The translations under genes were made by a program, and so were the position numbers. Positions 42,431-54,310 of a DNA stretch of 64,000 nt are shown one piece after another. Positions within the stretch are counted from its first letter, which is position 1. Every line of letters starts with the position of its first letter. The DNA comes from Actinomycetes bacterium (GTDB lineage: Bacteria > Actinomycetota > Actinomycetes > Mycobacteriales > Mycobacteriaceae). The stretch is from NCBI GenBank assembly GCA_029780675.1, contig JAKOYE010000101.1, positions 22,173 to 86,172 of the forward strand. The letters run 5' to 3'. The notes under the pieces are model-generated. The model worked only from the letters and a program-made list of their open reading frames with translations. It was not told the origin of the DNA and did no database searches.

Positions 42431-43060
42431 TCAGGCCCAAGCCAGTGTCAGCATCGCGCTCACCCGTACCCCGCCCTCCCGCAGCGTCCGGACCGCCTCC
42501 CGCGCGGTCGCACCGGTGGTCACAACGTCATCGACCACCAGCACCTCGCCGGCCGGCCGAGCGGTCAGCCGTACCCGCCCGGCGATATTGCGTTCGCGGG
42601 CGGCGGTTCCCAGCCCCACCGAGTCGCGGACCAGTGCGGCGGTGCGCAGAGCCGGAACCACGCACAGGCCGGGGGCCCGCGCGGTGGCGGCGACCGCGAT
42701 CCGGGTGACCGGGTCCCCGCCGCGCTTCCTCGCCGCGATCCGGCGGGTGGGCGCCGGGACCACCACCAGTGGGACGCCGACGATGCCCCAACCGATCAGC
42801 TGATGGATCCCCAGCGCCAGCGCGCGGGCCAGCGGGGCAACCAGGTCGCGACGGCCGTGGTCCTTCACCGCGACGACGGCGCACCGCCTGACCCCGGCGT
42901 ACCGCCCGAGCCCGAAGACCGGAACTCCCGGGTCGACGCGTGGGGTGACGACGTGCGGCTCGTCGGCCGCGACGTTCAGGGCGGCGGCACAGCGCTCACA
43001 CCACCGCATGCCGGGTGCACCGCAACCACCGCACTCCAACGGCAGGACGAGGTCGAGCAT
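42431..43060 (-). CDS. ComF family phosphoribosyltransferase-like protein
   Basis: CGGCGAPGMRWCERCAAAL zinc-finger; EVLVVDDVVTTGATAREA. Confidence 0.88.
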   Translation of the reverse strand: MLDLVLPLECGGCGAPGMRWCERCAAALNVAADEPHVVTPRVDPGVPVFGLGRYAGVRRCAVVAVKDHGRRDLVAPLARALALGIHQLIGWGIVGVPLVVVPAPTRRIAARKRGGDPVTRIAVAATARAPGLCVVPALRTAALVRDSVGLGTAARERNIAGRVRLTARPAGEVLVVDDVVTTGATAREAVRTLREGGVRVSAMLTLAWA

Positions 43061-43102
43061 GGGGTCATCCTGAACCAGGAGTCCGACATACCCGCCGGGC
43101 TG

Positions 43103-44872
43103 CTACCCCGGCAGCACCGGCACCGTTCCCGGCACCATGAACGGGCGCACCTCAGACCAGGCCTGGCCGTTCTCCGCACTGGTCGCCAGCAGCTGCAACA
43201 CCCCGCGGGCGTCGGCGACGTAGACCGCCGACGGGTTCGCCGCGACCGCCCTGACGGGCATCACCAGGTTGTTGGCCGGCCCGTCGGAGTTGACCCCGTC
43301 CAGATTCACGTACGACACCGGGTGCGCGGGGTCCTTGCGGGTGACCACCATGTCGTCGCCGGTCCGCCAGGACAGCGACACCACCGAGTCCCCCAGCCCG
43401 AAGCCGATCCGCCGCGGGTACGTCAGTGCGAACTCGCCACCGGAGGTCTGTTCCACCGCCGCCAGCACCACCCGGCTCTCGATCACCATCGCCGCCCGGG
43501 TGCTGTCCCGGGACAGCTGAAGTTCGGTGATCGTCCCCGGGTAGGCCGCCGTCACCGCCGCGGTGTCCACCGGAATCCGGGCGGGCTGCCCGGTGGACTC
43601 CTCACGGATCACCCGCACCACGCTGTTGCCGTCGACCACCACCCAGGCCGCGTCGTCCAGACCCCAGGAGGGACGCGACAACGTCCGGCCGTCGGTCGCG
43701 CGCACCGCGGTGCCGCCGTTGGGACCGATCCACAGCGCCGCGCCCTCCTTCGGCCCGGCACTGGTGACCGATGCGACGTCACGGCCGGTCCGGGAGAACG
43801 CCGCCGCCCGCTGATCGGTCATCGCGCCGAACGACCCGGCCACCTTGTCCGCACTCTGCCCGTCGAGTGCGACCATCGCCCCGCCCATCAGCGCATGCAC
43901 GCCGGCGGTGGCACCGTCCGCCGCCCCTGGGTCGGTGGCGGCGACATCGGTGGTCTTCCAGCCGTCGACGAACCGGTCGTCGAGCGGAGCGCCATCGGCG
44001 TTGATCAGGTAGGGCCCCTTGATATCGGACCGGGCCATCGTCCAGATCAGCTGCGCGGCCAGCAGTGTGCGACTGGCCGGGTCGGTGGTGGTCAGATTCT
44101 CCAAATCGACCCTGGCGCCGCCATACCCACGCCCGACACCCGTCTTCCCGCCGTCGGCCCGGGTCACCGGGCCCAGCATCTTCAGCGGCGCCCCGACCAG
44201 GTTGCGCACCGAATTGGCCAACTCCGGGCGCGGGCCCGCAATCAACTTGTTGACCAGTTCGGTGGCGAGCAGTTCCGGATCGGACACCGCCACATAGCGC
44301 GGATCGGGCACCACCGTCGTGCCGGTGGGATCCACGAAGTACAGCGTGTTGCGCTTATAGGTGGACTGGAACTGCTGCCAATCCAGGAACACCCCGTTGG
44401 GCAACCGGTTGATCCGCCAGCCCTGCGGGGTCTGCACCAGTTCGATCGGTCCCGGGTCGGGGAGTTCGCCCTCACCGGTCTCGAACACCCCGATATCGGA
44501 CAGCGAACCGAGGATGTCGGCCTTCATCGTCACCGAAACCTTGTCCAGCGACCGGGTTTGGGTGAACAGCACCTTGTCGATCAGCAGCGCGCTGCCCTGG
44601 TCGTCCCAGGAGTCGGAGGCGGACTGGGTGAGGAACTGCCGCGCCGCGAGGTGGCGGTTGGCCGGGTCGGAGGTCGCCTTGAGGAACTCCCGCAGCAACT
44701 GGTCGGGGTCCATGCTGGGGTTCGGCTCGGGCAGTCGCTTCGGGGCGGGGCGCTCCACTGTGCCGATCGCTTGCGGCGCAGACGAATTCGGCACTCCCGC
44801 GCATCCGGGCAGTAGGCCGACCGCAGCGGCCACAGCAATAGTCAGGCCGGCCGCCGGCCAACGACTCCTCAC
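43103..44872 (-). CDS. lpqB: lipoprotein LpqB
   Basis: Lipobox LLPGCAG, GerMN-like domain, directly after mtrB with GTGA overlap. Confidence 0.92.
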   Translation of the reverse strand: MRSRWPAAGLTIAVAAAVGLLPGCAGVPNSSAPQAIGTVERPAPKRLPEPNPSMDPDQLLREFLKATSDPANRHLAARQFLTQSASDSWDDQGSALLIDKVLFTQTRSLDKVSVTMKADILGSLSDIGVFETGEGELPDPGPIELVQTPQGWRINRLPNGVFLDWQQFQSTYKRNTLYFVDPTGTTVVPDPRYVAVSDPELLATELVNKLIAGPRPELANSVRNLVGAPLKMLGPVTRADGGKTGVGRGYGGARVDLENLTTTDPASRTLLAAQLIWTMARSDIKGPYLINADGAPLDDRFVDGWKTTDVAATDPGAADGATAGVHALMGGAMVALDGQSADKVAGSFGAMTDQRAAAFSRTGRDVASVTSAGPKEGAALWIGPNGGTAVRATDGRTLSRPSWGLDDAAWVVVDGNSVVRVIREESTGQPARIPVDTAAVTAAYPGTITELQLSRDSTRAAMVIESRVVLAAVEQTSGGEFALTYPRRIGFGLGDSVVSLSWRTGDDMVVTRKDPAHPVSYVNLDGVNSDGPANNLVMPVRAVAANPSAVYVADARGVLQLLATSAENGQAWSEVRPFMVPGTVPVLPG

Positions 44873-46533
44873 ACCCGCTCCCCCGCGGCTTCCCGCTGCC
44901 GCAACGCCCGAAGCTGGTCGGTCTGCGGGTCGCGTCGCTCCGCGGCGACCGGCCGCAGCGGCAAGGGACTGGTGGTCACCTTGTGCCCGCGCACCAGCGG
45001 CAGCGTCAGCCGGAAACAGGCGCCCTTGCCCGGCTCCCCCCACGCCTCCAGCCGGCCCTGGTGCAGGCGGGCGTCCTCGATGCTGATGGCCAGGCCCAGC
45101 CCGGTGCCGCCGGAACGTCGCACCCGGGAGGGATCCGAACGCCAGAACCGGCTGAACACCAACTTCTCCTCACCGGGACGCAGACCAACACCGAAGTCGC
45201 GGACGGTGACCGCGACGGTGTCCTCGTCGGCACCCATCTTGATGCGCACCGGCTTGTGCTCGGCGTGGTCGATGGCGTTCGCGATGAGGTTGCGCAGGAT
45301 GCGCTCCACCCGGCGGGGGTCCACCTCGGCGATGATCTCGTGATCGGGCATGTCGACGAGCAGGTCGATGCCGGCGTCCTTGGCCAGGTGGCCGACCTTC
45401 TTGAGCGCGTTGCCGACGGTGCTGCGCAGGTCGACCGCCTCCACCGACAGCTCCGCCACCCCCGCGTCGTGCCGGGAGATCTCGAGCAGATCGTTGAGCA
45501 ACGCCTCGAACCGGTCGAGTTCGCCGACCAGCAGTTCGGTGGACCGGCGCAGTGCCGGATCGAGGTCCTCGGCGTGGTCGTAGATCAGATCGGCCGCCAT
45601 CCGGACCGTGGTCAGCGGCGTCCGCAGCTCGTGGCTGACGTCGGAGGTGAAGCGGCGCTGCAGGTTTCCGAACTCCTCCAGGTTGGTGATCTGGCGCTGC
45701 AGGCTTTCGGCCATATCGTTGAACGACACCGCCAGCCGCGCCATATCGTCCTCGCCGCGCACCGGCATCCGCTCGGAGAGATGGCCTTCGGCGAACCGTT
45801 CGGCGATCCGCGATGCCGACCGCACCGGCAGCACCACCTGACGCGAGACCAGCATGGCGATACCGGCGAGCAGAACCAACAGCACCAATCCGCCGGTGAC
45901 CATGGTCCCGCGCACCAGGGTGATGGTGTTCTCCTCGCTGGTGAGCGGGAAGATCAGGTACAGCTCGAGATTCGTCACCCGGGACGGTGCCGGCGTGCCG
46001 ACCAGCAGGGCCGGCCCGGCGAACGTCTCGGTGCGCACGGTTTCGTACTGGTAGCTGACCTGGCCGGCCTTGACGAACTCGCGCAGCGAGCGCGGAATCT
46101 GGTCGACCGGGCCCGCCGACGTCGCCTCCCGCGGACCGTCGCCGGGCACCATCAGCACCGCGTCGAAGGTGCCGGCCAGGCCCGCACCGGAGGTCTGCCC
46201 CGTTTTGGAGATCAGGGTGTTGCGGGCCAGTTGCAGGCTGGAGTCCAGCGACCGAGCCTCCTCGCCGCTGACGATCCCGCTGACGGTGGCGCGCGCCCGG
46301 GCGATCTCCTCGGTGGCGGCCTTCACCTTCACTTCAAGGACCCGATTGGTGATCTGGCTGGTAAGCACGAAGCCGAGCGCCAGAATGACGACGGCCGACA
46401 GCCCGAGGGTCAGGACCACCACCCGCAATTGCAACGAGCGCCGCCAGATCTGGGCCATCGAGCGACTGACGGCGCTGGTGATCCGGACCAGCGGTCCCGA
46501 GCGGCCCCACGGGCCCCGAACGCGGGTTCTCAT
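44869..46533 (-). CDS. mtrB: two-component sensor histidine kinase MtrB
   Basis: [27 protein letters not shown], HATPase [18 protein letters not shown]. Confidence 0.95.
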   Translation of the reverse strand: MRTRVRGPWGRSGPLVRITSAVSRSMAQIWRRSLQLRVVVLTLGLSAVVILALGFVLTSQITNRVLEVKVKAATEEIARARATVSGIVSGEEARSLDSSLQLARNTLISKTGQTSGAGLAGTFDAVLMVPGDGPREATSAGPVDQIPRSLREFVKAGQVSYQYETVRTETFAGPALLVGTPAPSRVTNLELYLIFPLTSEENTITLVRGTMVTGGLVLLVLLAGIAMLVSRQVVLPVRSASRIAERFAEGHLSERMPVRGEDDMARLAVSFNDMAESLQRQITNLEEFGNLQRRFTSDVSHELRTPLTTVRMAADLIYDHAEDLDPALRRSTELLVGELDRFEALLNDLLEISRHDAGVAELSVEAVDLRSTVGNALKKVGHLAKDAGIDLLVDMPDHEIIAEVDPRRVERILRNLIANAIDHAEHKPVRIKMGADEDTVAVTVRDFGVGLRPGEEKLVFSRFWRSDPSRVRRSGGTGLGLAISIEDARLHQGRLEAWGEPGKGACFRLTLPLVRGHKVTTSPLPLRPVAAERRDPQTDQLRALRQREAAGERV

Positions 46534-46602
46534 GCGCGGGTTCTCATGCCATGGGTTCTCATGCCATGGGAACGATCGACGAGGGTCCGATCAACGGGGC
46601 CA

Positions 46603-47289
46603 TTAGGGCGGGCCGGCCTTGTATCCCACTCCTCGAACGGTCAGCACCACCTGCGGGTTCTCCGGATCCCTCTCGACCTTGGCCCGCAACCGCTGAACGT
46701 GCACGTTGACCAGACGGGTGTCGGCCGGATGCCGGTAACCCCACACCTGTTCGAGCAGCACATCTCGAGTAAACACCTGGCGGGGTTTGCGCGCCAACGC
46801 CACCAGCAGGTCGAACTCCAGCGGGGTCAGCGAGATCTGCTCGCCCTCACGGGTCACCTTGTGGGCGGGCACGTCGATCTCGATATCGCCGATGGAGAGC
46901 ATCTCGGCCGGTTCGTCCTCGTTGCGGCGCAACCGGGCACGCACCCGGGCCACCAACTCCTTGGGCTTGAACGGCTTCATGACGTAGTCGTCGGCCCCCG
47001 ACTCCAACCCGAGCACCACGTCGACGGTGTCGGTCTTGGCGGTCAGCATGACGATCGGGACCCCGGAGTCCGCCCGCAGCACTCGGCACACGTCGATACC
47101 GTTCATCCCCGGCAGCATCAGATCCAGCAGGACCAGATCGGGCCGCAGTTCGCGAACCGCCGTCAGCGCCTGGGACCCGTCACCGACGACCGCCGTGTCG
47201 AAACCCTCGTTGCGCAGCACGATGGTGAGCATCTCCGCCAGCGAGGGATCGTCGTCGACCACCAGAATCCGTTGCCTCATGCTGACCAT
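46603..47289 (-). CDS. mtrA: two-component response regulator MtrA
   Basis: RQRILVVDDDPSLAEMLTIVLRNEGFDTAVVGDG...GYKAGPP; start ATG 47289 or 47280. Confidence 0.95.
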   Translation of the reverse strand: MVSMRQRILVVDDDPSLAEMLTIVLRNEGFDTAVVGDGSQALTAVRELRPDLVLLDLMLPGMNGIDVCRVLRADSGVPIVMLTAKTDTVDVVLGLESGADDYVMKPFKPKELVARVRARLRRNEDEPAEMLSIGDIEIDVPAHKVTREGEQISLTPLEFDLLVALARKPRQVFTRDVLLEQVWGYRHPADTRLVNVHVQRLRAKVERDPENPQVVLTVRGVGYKAGPP

Positions 47290-47317
47290 GGTGTCATCGA
47301 ACCGGGACTGTTCCCTG

Positions 47318-47941
47318 CTAGAACACGCGGGCGAGTTGCACCGCGTCCACATCGGCACCGGCCACCGTCCACCGACCATGCCACTGCCGTTCGGCCAGCC
47401 CGGCGTACACCGCGGCGGTGCGCTGTTGCAGAGCCGCGTCGCGTTCGTAGGCGTCGCGGGCCCGTTCGGCTTCTTCGTCGGCCCGGCGCCGGGCGCGTTC
47501 GGCGGCCAGTTCCACCGAGACGCCGAGCAGAATCTGGTGGTCCGGTTCGGGCAGGCCCAGTCGGCCATACTCCAGATCAGCCACCCAGGCGACCATCTCC
47601 CCGTCGGCATCCTGGTGCAGTCGGGCAGCGCAGTAGGCCGCGTTCGAGGCGACGTAGCGGTCCAGGAGGACGACGTCATGCGCGCCCAGCAGATCGGCGA
47701 CGTGCTCCTTGGCCGCGGCCCGGTCCAGCGCGAACAGCACCGCCATCGCGTACACCGACGACGCCAGGTCACCATGGGCGCCGTGTAGCGCCTCCGAGGC
47801 CAGATCCGCGGTGATCGACTGCCCGTAGCGCGGGAAGGCGCACGTCGCCACCGATCGGCCCGCCGCCTCGAACGCGGACCGCAGGCCCGCGGTCAGGGTG
47901 CGCTTTCCGGCGCCGTCCAGACCCTCCAGAACGATTAACAC
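47318..47941 (-). CDS. tmk: thymidylate kinase
   Basis: LIVLEGLDGAGKRTLTAGL; VVLLDRYVASNAAYCAARL. Confidence 0.9.
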   Translation of the reverse strand: MLIVLEGLDGAGKRTLTAGLRSAFEAAGRSVATCAFPRYGQSITADLASEALHGAHGDLASSVYAMAVLFALDRAAAKEHVADLLGAHDVVLLDRYVASNAAYCAARLHQDADGEMVAWVADLEYGRLGLPEPDHQILLGVSVELAAERARRRADEEAERARDAYERDAALQQRTAAVYAGLAERQWHGRWTVAGADVDAVQLARVF

Positions 47942-47963
47942 GCGACGATCAGCACTGGCCGGG

Positions 47964-49421
<1,458 letters not shown>

Positions 49422-49437
49422 GGGCAGTAGGTTATCT

Positions 49438-49509
49438 GGCGACTCCGTCGCGCGGTTAACTGGCGACTTCGCCGTGCGGTTAACCGGCGACTCGGGTGCC
49501 CGGTTACCC
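49438..49509. repeat. 3 x 24-bp degenerate tandem repeat spanning the 3' end of the TetR gene
   Basis: ggcgactccgtcgcgcggttaact / ggcgacttcgccgtgcggttaacc / ggcgactcgggtgcccggttaccc. Confidence 0.88.
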
Positions 49510-50118
49510 GGCGCCGTAGCGCTCGGCGAACGGCGTCATCAGCCGGGCCAGGTCGGTGGCGGCGTCATGGTCACCTGCCGAGTCGCTGTCGACCGGCATC
49601 GACACGTAACTCATCGCCAGTCGGACGGTCGCCCGGGCCAGCACGCCGGCGTCCTCCTCGCTGGGCTGAACCCAGCTCTGCAGGAAAGCCTCCTGCAACC
49701 GGGCCGAGCAGTGCGCGATGATCGGCCCGGAGTCGGTGGTGACGAGCTGCAACAGGTCGGGCTTGACCTCCCCGGACAGTAGCGAGATGACCAGCGGGTC
49801 GGCGGCCGAGGCCGCGAAGAAGGCCCGGAATCCGGCCAGGAAGGCGCCGTAGACGTCACCGACGTGGGCGTTGATCGCCCCGTCGATATCGTCGACCAGT
49901 CGGTCGGCCAGTCGCAGCGCGTAGGCCTGGGCCAGGCCCAGCCGGGAGCCGAACTCGTTGTAGATGGTCTGACGGCTGACCCCGGCGGCCCGGGCAACGT
50001 GGGTGAGGGTGATCGCCGACCAGTCCTTGGCCAGCAGTTCGGAGCGCATCCCGTCCAGCACGGTGTCCCGCAGCAGCGCCCGCGACGCCTCGGCGTAGGG
50101 GACCCGACGGGATGTCAC
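49504..50118 (-). CDS. TetR family regulator of the alkB cluster (AlkX/Rv3249c-like)
   Basis: [39 protein letters not shown] start. Confidence 0.87.
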   Translation of the reverse strand: MTSRRVPYAEASRALLRDTVLDGMRSELLAKDWSAITLTHVARAAGVSRQTIYNEFGSRLGLAQAYALRLADRLVDDIDGAINAHVGDVYGAFLAGFRAFFAASAADPLVISLLSGEVKPDLLQLVTTDSGPIIAHCSARLQEAFLQSWVQPSEEDAGVLARATVRLAMSYVSMPVDSDSAGDHDAATDLARLMTPFAERYGAG

Positions 50119-50135
50119 AGCCGCGAGGTTAGCCG

Positions 50136-50258
50136 TCAACCGCTGTCGCGCGGGCCAAGGGGTTCGAAGTCGATCTTCTCCCGCACACCGCAATCCGGGC
50201 AGCGGTAGGCGCTCACGCCCCCGTTCACACTGCCCCCGTTCACGCTGCCCCCGCTCAT
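50136..50258 (-). CDS. truncated (half) rubredoxin-like ORF, 40 aa; possible decayed rubA
   Basis: MSGGSVNGGSVNGGVSAYRCPDCGVREKIDFEPLGPRDSG; only one CxxC; ATGA overlap with alkB. Confidence 0.6.
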   Translation of the reverse strand: MSGGSVNGGSVNGGVSAYRCPDCGVREKIDFEPLGPRDSG

Positions 50259-51505
50259 GATGTCTGCGCCGGGCTGCCGTACCGGGCCAGGATCTTCTCC
50301 CGGCGCCGCGGGTCGACGTTGACCTTGGTGATGTCGCCGTTGTAGTGCTCGAGCAGCCGGTGGTCCATCATCTTCCGCCACAGCGGCGGGAAGTAGGTCA
50401 CGCCGATCAGGGTCGCGTAGCCGCTCGGCAATTCCGGGGCCTGGCTCATCGAGCGCAGGATCTGGTAGCGCCGGGTGGGGTTGGCGTGGTGGTCGCTGTG
50501 CCGCTGCAGGTGATAGAGGAACAGGTTGGTCACCAGGTGATCGGAGTTCCAGCTGTGCTCGGGGCGGACCCGCTCATAGCGGCCGCTGGGGTTCTTCTGT
50601 CGCAGCAGGCCGTAGTGCTCGAGGTAGTTCACCGATTCCAGCATGGAGAAACCGAACACCGCCGAAATGACCATGTAGGGCAGCACGCCCCAGCCGAAGA
50701 CCGCGGTCAGGGCGCCCCACAGCACCACCGACATCGCCCAGGCGTTGAGCACGTCATTGCCCGGCCAGGTCCGGGGATCCCACGGGCTGCGGCCCTGTCG
50801 ACGGATGCGGGCGGCCTCCAACTTCACCGCCGAACGGACGCTGCCGATCACGCTGCGCGGCAGGAACTCCCAGAACGTCTCCCCGAAGCGCGCCGAGGCG
50901 GGGTCCTCCGGGGTGGCGACACGGACGTGATGGCCACGGTTGTGCTCGATGTAGAAGTGCCCGTACCAGGTCTGGGCCAGCGTGATCTTGGACAGCCAGC
51001 GTTCCAGCGCGTCGCGCTTGTGGCCGAGTTCGTGGGCGGTGTTGATCCCGGTCCCGCCGAGCACACCGACGCTGAGCGCCAGTCCGATCTTGGCGAACCA
51101 GCTCAGACCGCCCTCGTAACCCAGCCAGGACAGGTCGGTCGCGGTGAAGGCGTAGGCGCCGAAGATCACCGAGGCGAACTGGAACGGGATGAAGGCGTAG
51201 GTGCAGTACCGGTAGTACCTGTCGTTCTCCAGGTACTCCATCACCTCGTCGGGCGGGTTCTGGCCGTCGCGGCCGAAGCGGATGTCCAGCACCGGCAGCA
51301 GTACGTAGATCAGGAACGGGCCCACCCAGAACAGCACCTGGGAGGCCGTGGTCCAGCCGGCGTGGTTGAGCGCCCACACCACCGGCAGCACGACGAACAA
51401 CGCGGTCGGCGCCACCAGGCCGAACAACCACAGGTAGCGCTTCTTATCCCGCCAGGGCGCAGCGGCTCCGGCCGCCTCGACATTGGTATCCAGCTGAGAG
51501 GTCAT
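50255..51505 (-). CDS. alkB: alkane 1-monooxygenase AlkB
   Basis: NTAHELGHK, HFYIEHNRGHHVRVATPEDPASAR, LQRHSDHHANPTRRYQ histidine boxes. Confidence 0.95.
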   Translation of the reverse strand: MTSQLDTNVEAAGAAAPWRDKKRYLWLFGLVAPTALFVVLPVVWALNHAGWTTASQVLFWVGPFLIYVLLPVLDIRFGRDGQNPPDEVMEYLENDRYYRYCTYAFIPFQFASVIFGAYAFTATDLSWLGYEGGLSWFAKIGLALSVGVLGGTGINTAHELGHKRDALERWLSKITLAQTWYGHFYIEHNRGHHVRVATPEDPASARFGETFWEFLPRSVIGSVRSAVKLEAARIRRQGRSPWDPRTWPGNDVLNAWAMSVVLWGALTAVFGWGVLPYMVISAVFGFSMLESVNYLEHYGLLRQKNPSGRYERVRPEHSWNSDHLVTNLFLYHLQRHSDHHANPTRRYQILRSMSQAPELPSGYATLIGVTYFPPLWRKMMDHRLLEHYNGDITKVNVDPRRREKILARYGSPAQTS

Positions 51506-51565
51506 GTCGTTGACTATATGACCGATTTTGTCGGCTGTCTAGACAAAGAAGCATATTTTGTAAAG

Positions 51566-53062
51566 TCACTTCTCGCTGGGTGCTCCCACTGCCGCGGCGG
51601 CCTGCCGGCGGCCGAGCACGGAGTGGCGACGGCCGTAGAGGACGTAGATCACCACCCCCAGCGCCATCCACACCACGAATCGGATCCAGGTCAGCGCGGT
51701 CAGGTTGAGCATCAGCCAGAGGCAGGCCGCGATCGACAGGATCGGCAGCGCCGGGACGAACGGCGCGGAGAACCCACGCTTCAGGTCGGGCCGGGTGCGC
51801 CGCAGCACCATCACGCCGGCGGAGACCAGCACGAAGGCGAAGAGCGTGCCGACGTTGACCATCTCCTCCAGCTTGGACATCGGGAACGCGGTGGCGGCCA
51901 CGGCAACCAGCACCGCGACGATGACGGTGATCCGCACCGGCTTGTCCTGGGAGTTGGTGGTGGCCAACCCGCGCGGCAGCAGTCCATCGCGGGACATCGC
52001 GAACATCACCCGGGACAACCCCAGGACCAGCACCATCACCACGGTGGTCAAACCGGCCAGCGCGCCGACCGAGATCACGGTGGCCGCCCAGTCCACGCCG
52101 TTGATGGCGAACGCGGTGGCGAGGTTGGCCTTGCCGTCGCCCTTCTCCCGCAGCTCGCTGTAGCTGACCATGCCGGACAGCACGACCGATACCGCGACGT
52201 AGAGCACCGTGACGATGGCCAGCGACGCCAGGATGCCGCGGGCGACATCACGCTGCGGGTTCTTGGTCTCCTCCGCGGTGGTCGCGACGACGTCGAACCC
52301 GATGAAGGCGAAGAACACGATGGACGCGCCGGCCAGCACGCCGTACCAGCCGTAGTGGCTGCCGCCTCCCCCGGTCAGCAGGGAGAACACCGACTGGTCG
52401 ACGCCGGTGCCGGCGGCGCCCTTGCCGGTCTCGGTGGGCGGGATATAGGGCGAGTAGTTGGCGGCCTTGACGTAGAAGGCACCCACCGCGACGACGAACA
52501 GCACCACCGCCACCTTGATCGCGGTGATCGCGGCCGAAACGTTGGAGGACAACTTGGTGCCCAGGGCGAGCAGGGTGGCGACGGCGGCGATGATGAGCAG
52601 CGCCCCCCAGTCCAGATCCATCGGGCCGATCCGGACGGTGCCGCCGGCGAAGCCGAACACCGTGCCCAGGTAGCTCGACCAGCCCTTGGCCACCACCGCG
52701 GCGCCGACGGCGAACTCCAGAATCAGGTCCCAGCCGATGATCCAGGCCACGAACTCACCGAAGGTCGCGTAGGAGAACGTGTAGGCGCTGCCCGCCACCG
52801 GCAGGACCGAGGCGAACTCGGCGTAGCACAGCGCGGCCAGCCCGCAGGTGACCGCGGCGATGACGAACGACAGCGACAGAGCCGGACCGGTGATGTTGCC
52901 GAACGTCGTCGCGGTGACGGTGAAGATACCGGCGCCGACGACCACCGACACCCCGAAGACGGTCAGGTCCCACCAGGTGAGTTCCTTGCGCAGCCGGGTG
53001 GCGGGCTCGTCGGTGTCGCGGATGGATTGCTCCACCGATTTGATGCGCGCCGTTCGGGTCAT
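51566..53062 (-). CDS. APC family amino acid permease (Rv3253c-like)
   Basis: LTVFGVSVVVGAGIFTVTATTFGNITGPALSLSFVIAAVTCGLAALCYAEFASVLPVAGSAY. Confidence 0.92.
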   Translation of the reverse strand: MTRTARIKSVEQSIRDTDEPATRLRKELTWWDLTVFGVSVVVGAGIFTVTATTFGNITGPALSLSFVIAAVTCGLAALCYAEFASVLPVAGSAYTFSYATFGEFVAWIIGWDLILEFAVGAAVVAKGWSSYLGTVFGFAGGTVRIGPMDLDWGALLIIAAVATLLALGTKLSSNVSAAITAIKVAVVLFVVAVGAFYVKAANYSPYIPPTETGKGAAGTGVDQSVFSLLTGGGGSHYGWYGVLAGASIVFFAFIGFDVVATTAEETKNPQRDVARGILASLAIVTVLYVAVSVVLSGMVSYSELREKGDGKANLATAFAINGVDWAATVISVGALAGLTTVVMVLVLGLSRVMFAMSRDGLLPRGLATTNSQDKPVRITVIVAVLVAVAATAFPMSKLEEMVNVGTLFAFVLVSAGVMVLRRTRPDLKRGFSAPFVPALPILSIAACLWLMLNLTALTWIRFVVWMALGVVIYVLYGRRHSVLGRRQAAAAVGAPSEK

Positions 53063-53082
53063 GCGCGCAGAGGCTACCGGCT

Positions 53083-54303
53083 CTAGAGGCCCACCGTGGC
53101 GCGGAATACCGCACTGGGTTCGTCGGCCCGCAGCCGGATCGGCCCGTCGTCGGCGGCGACCCAGGCCGCCGCCCCCCGATGCAGGTGCACCTGTCCGGAC
53201 GTCGCCCGTACGGTGACCGCGCCCCGGGTGCAAACCAGGATCTGCGGGCCGGCGTGCCGGGACGGCGCGTCGACCTCATGACCGAGATGCCCACCGTCCA
53301 GGCTCAGCACCGATGCGGCGAACTCCGCGGTCGGGGTCTGGTACAGCGTTTCGGGTCCCTCGCTTCGGGTGACCACCCGAACGTCGCTGACCGGCGCGAA
53401 GTCCAGGACTCGCAGCAGTTCGGGAACGTCGACGTGTTTGGGGGTGAGCCCGCCGCGCAGCACGTTGTCGGAGTTGGCCATCACCTCCATGCCCACGCCG
53501 TTCAGGTAGGCGTGCAGGTTGCCGGCCGGCAGGAAGATGGCCTGCCCCGGCGACAGGCTCACCCGGTTGAGCAGCATGGCGGCCAGCACCCCGGCATCCC
53601 CGGGATAGCGCTCCCCCAGTTCGAGCACCGTGCGGGCTTCGGCGGTGAACTCTCCGCCGCCGGATCGGATGTAGGCCACCGCGGCTTCCAGCACCGCGGG
53701 GATCAGCACGTCCAGATCGGGCTGCGGCAGCGTGATCCAGGTGGTGAAGACCACGCGCAGGCCGTCGGCGTCGGAGGTCTCGGCGAGCAGCGCGATGTAG
53801 GGCTCCAGGGCGGGGACGGCGAGCGCCCGCATCAGCGCCACCGACCGGGCGGCCGGCCGGAACCCGGCCAGCGCGTGGAAATCGGTCAGTGCCATCAGCA
53901 GTTCGGGCTTGTGGTTGGGGTCGCGGTAGTTGCGGACCGGCGAGTTGATCGGGACGCCGCGCTGGTCCTCGTGGCGGAATCCGTCCGCGGCCTGCTGAGC
54001 GCTCGGGTGGGCCTGCAGGGACAGCGGTTCGTCGGCGGCCAGCACTTTGACCAGGAACGGCAACACGTCCCCGAACTCGGCGCGAACGACGGGGCCGAGC
54101 TGGCCCTCGGGGTCGGCGGCGATCGCCTGCAGCAGCGAGACGCCCCCCGAGGGGGTGTCGAGCATCGCCGGATCACCCGGGTGGGCACCGAACCACAGCT
54201 CGGCCTCCGGGTGCGCCGCCGGCACCGGTCGGCCGGTGAACTCGGGAATCGCGGTGCGCGATCCCCAGGCGTAGGTGCGGATCGCTCCTCGTAGCAGTTC
54301 CAC
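53083..54303 (-). CDS. manA: mannose-6-phosphate isomerase, class I
   Basis: IRTYAWGSRTAIPEFTG, AELWFGAHPGDPA, LSLQAHPSAQQA, NYRDPNHKPELLMAL. Confidence 0.93.
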   Translation of the reverse strand: MELLRGAIRTYAWGSRTAIPEFTGRPVPAAHPEAELWFGAHPGDPAMLDTPSGGVSLLQAIAADPEGQLGPVVRAEFGDVLPFLVKVLAADEPLSLQAHPSAQQAADGFRHEDQRGVPINSPVRNYRDPNHKPELLMALTDFHALAGFRPAARSVALMRALAVPALEPYIALLAETSDADGLRVVFTTWITLPQPDLDVLIPAVLEAAVAYIRSGGGEFTAEARTVLELGERYPGDAGVLAAMLLNRVSLSPGQAIFLPAGNLHAYLNGVGMEVMANSDNVLRGGLTPKHVDVPELLRVLDFAPVSDVRVVTRSEGPETLYQTPTAEFAASVLSLDGGHLGHEVDAPSRHAGPQILVCTRGAVTVRATSGQVHLHRGAAAWVAADDGPIRLRADEPSAVFRATVGL

Positions 54304-54310
54304 GGCCGCG

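Noticed and set aside
44983-47814. 943-aa plus-strand ORF
   Set aside because: Antisense to mtrB/mtrA/tmk; no recognisable domain.
50345-53086. 913-aa plus-strand ORF
   Set aside because: Antisense to alkB and the permease; composition matches reverse-complement codon bias.
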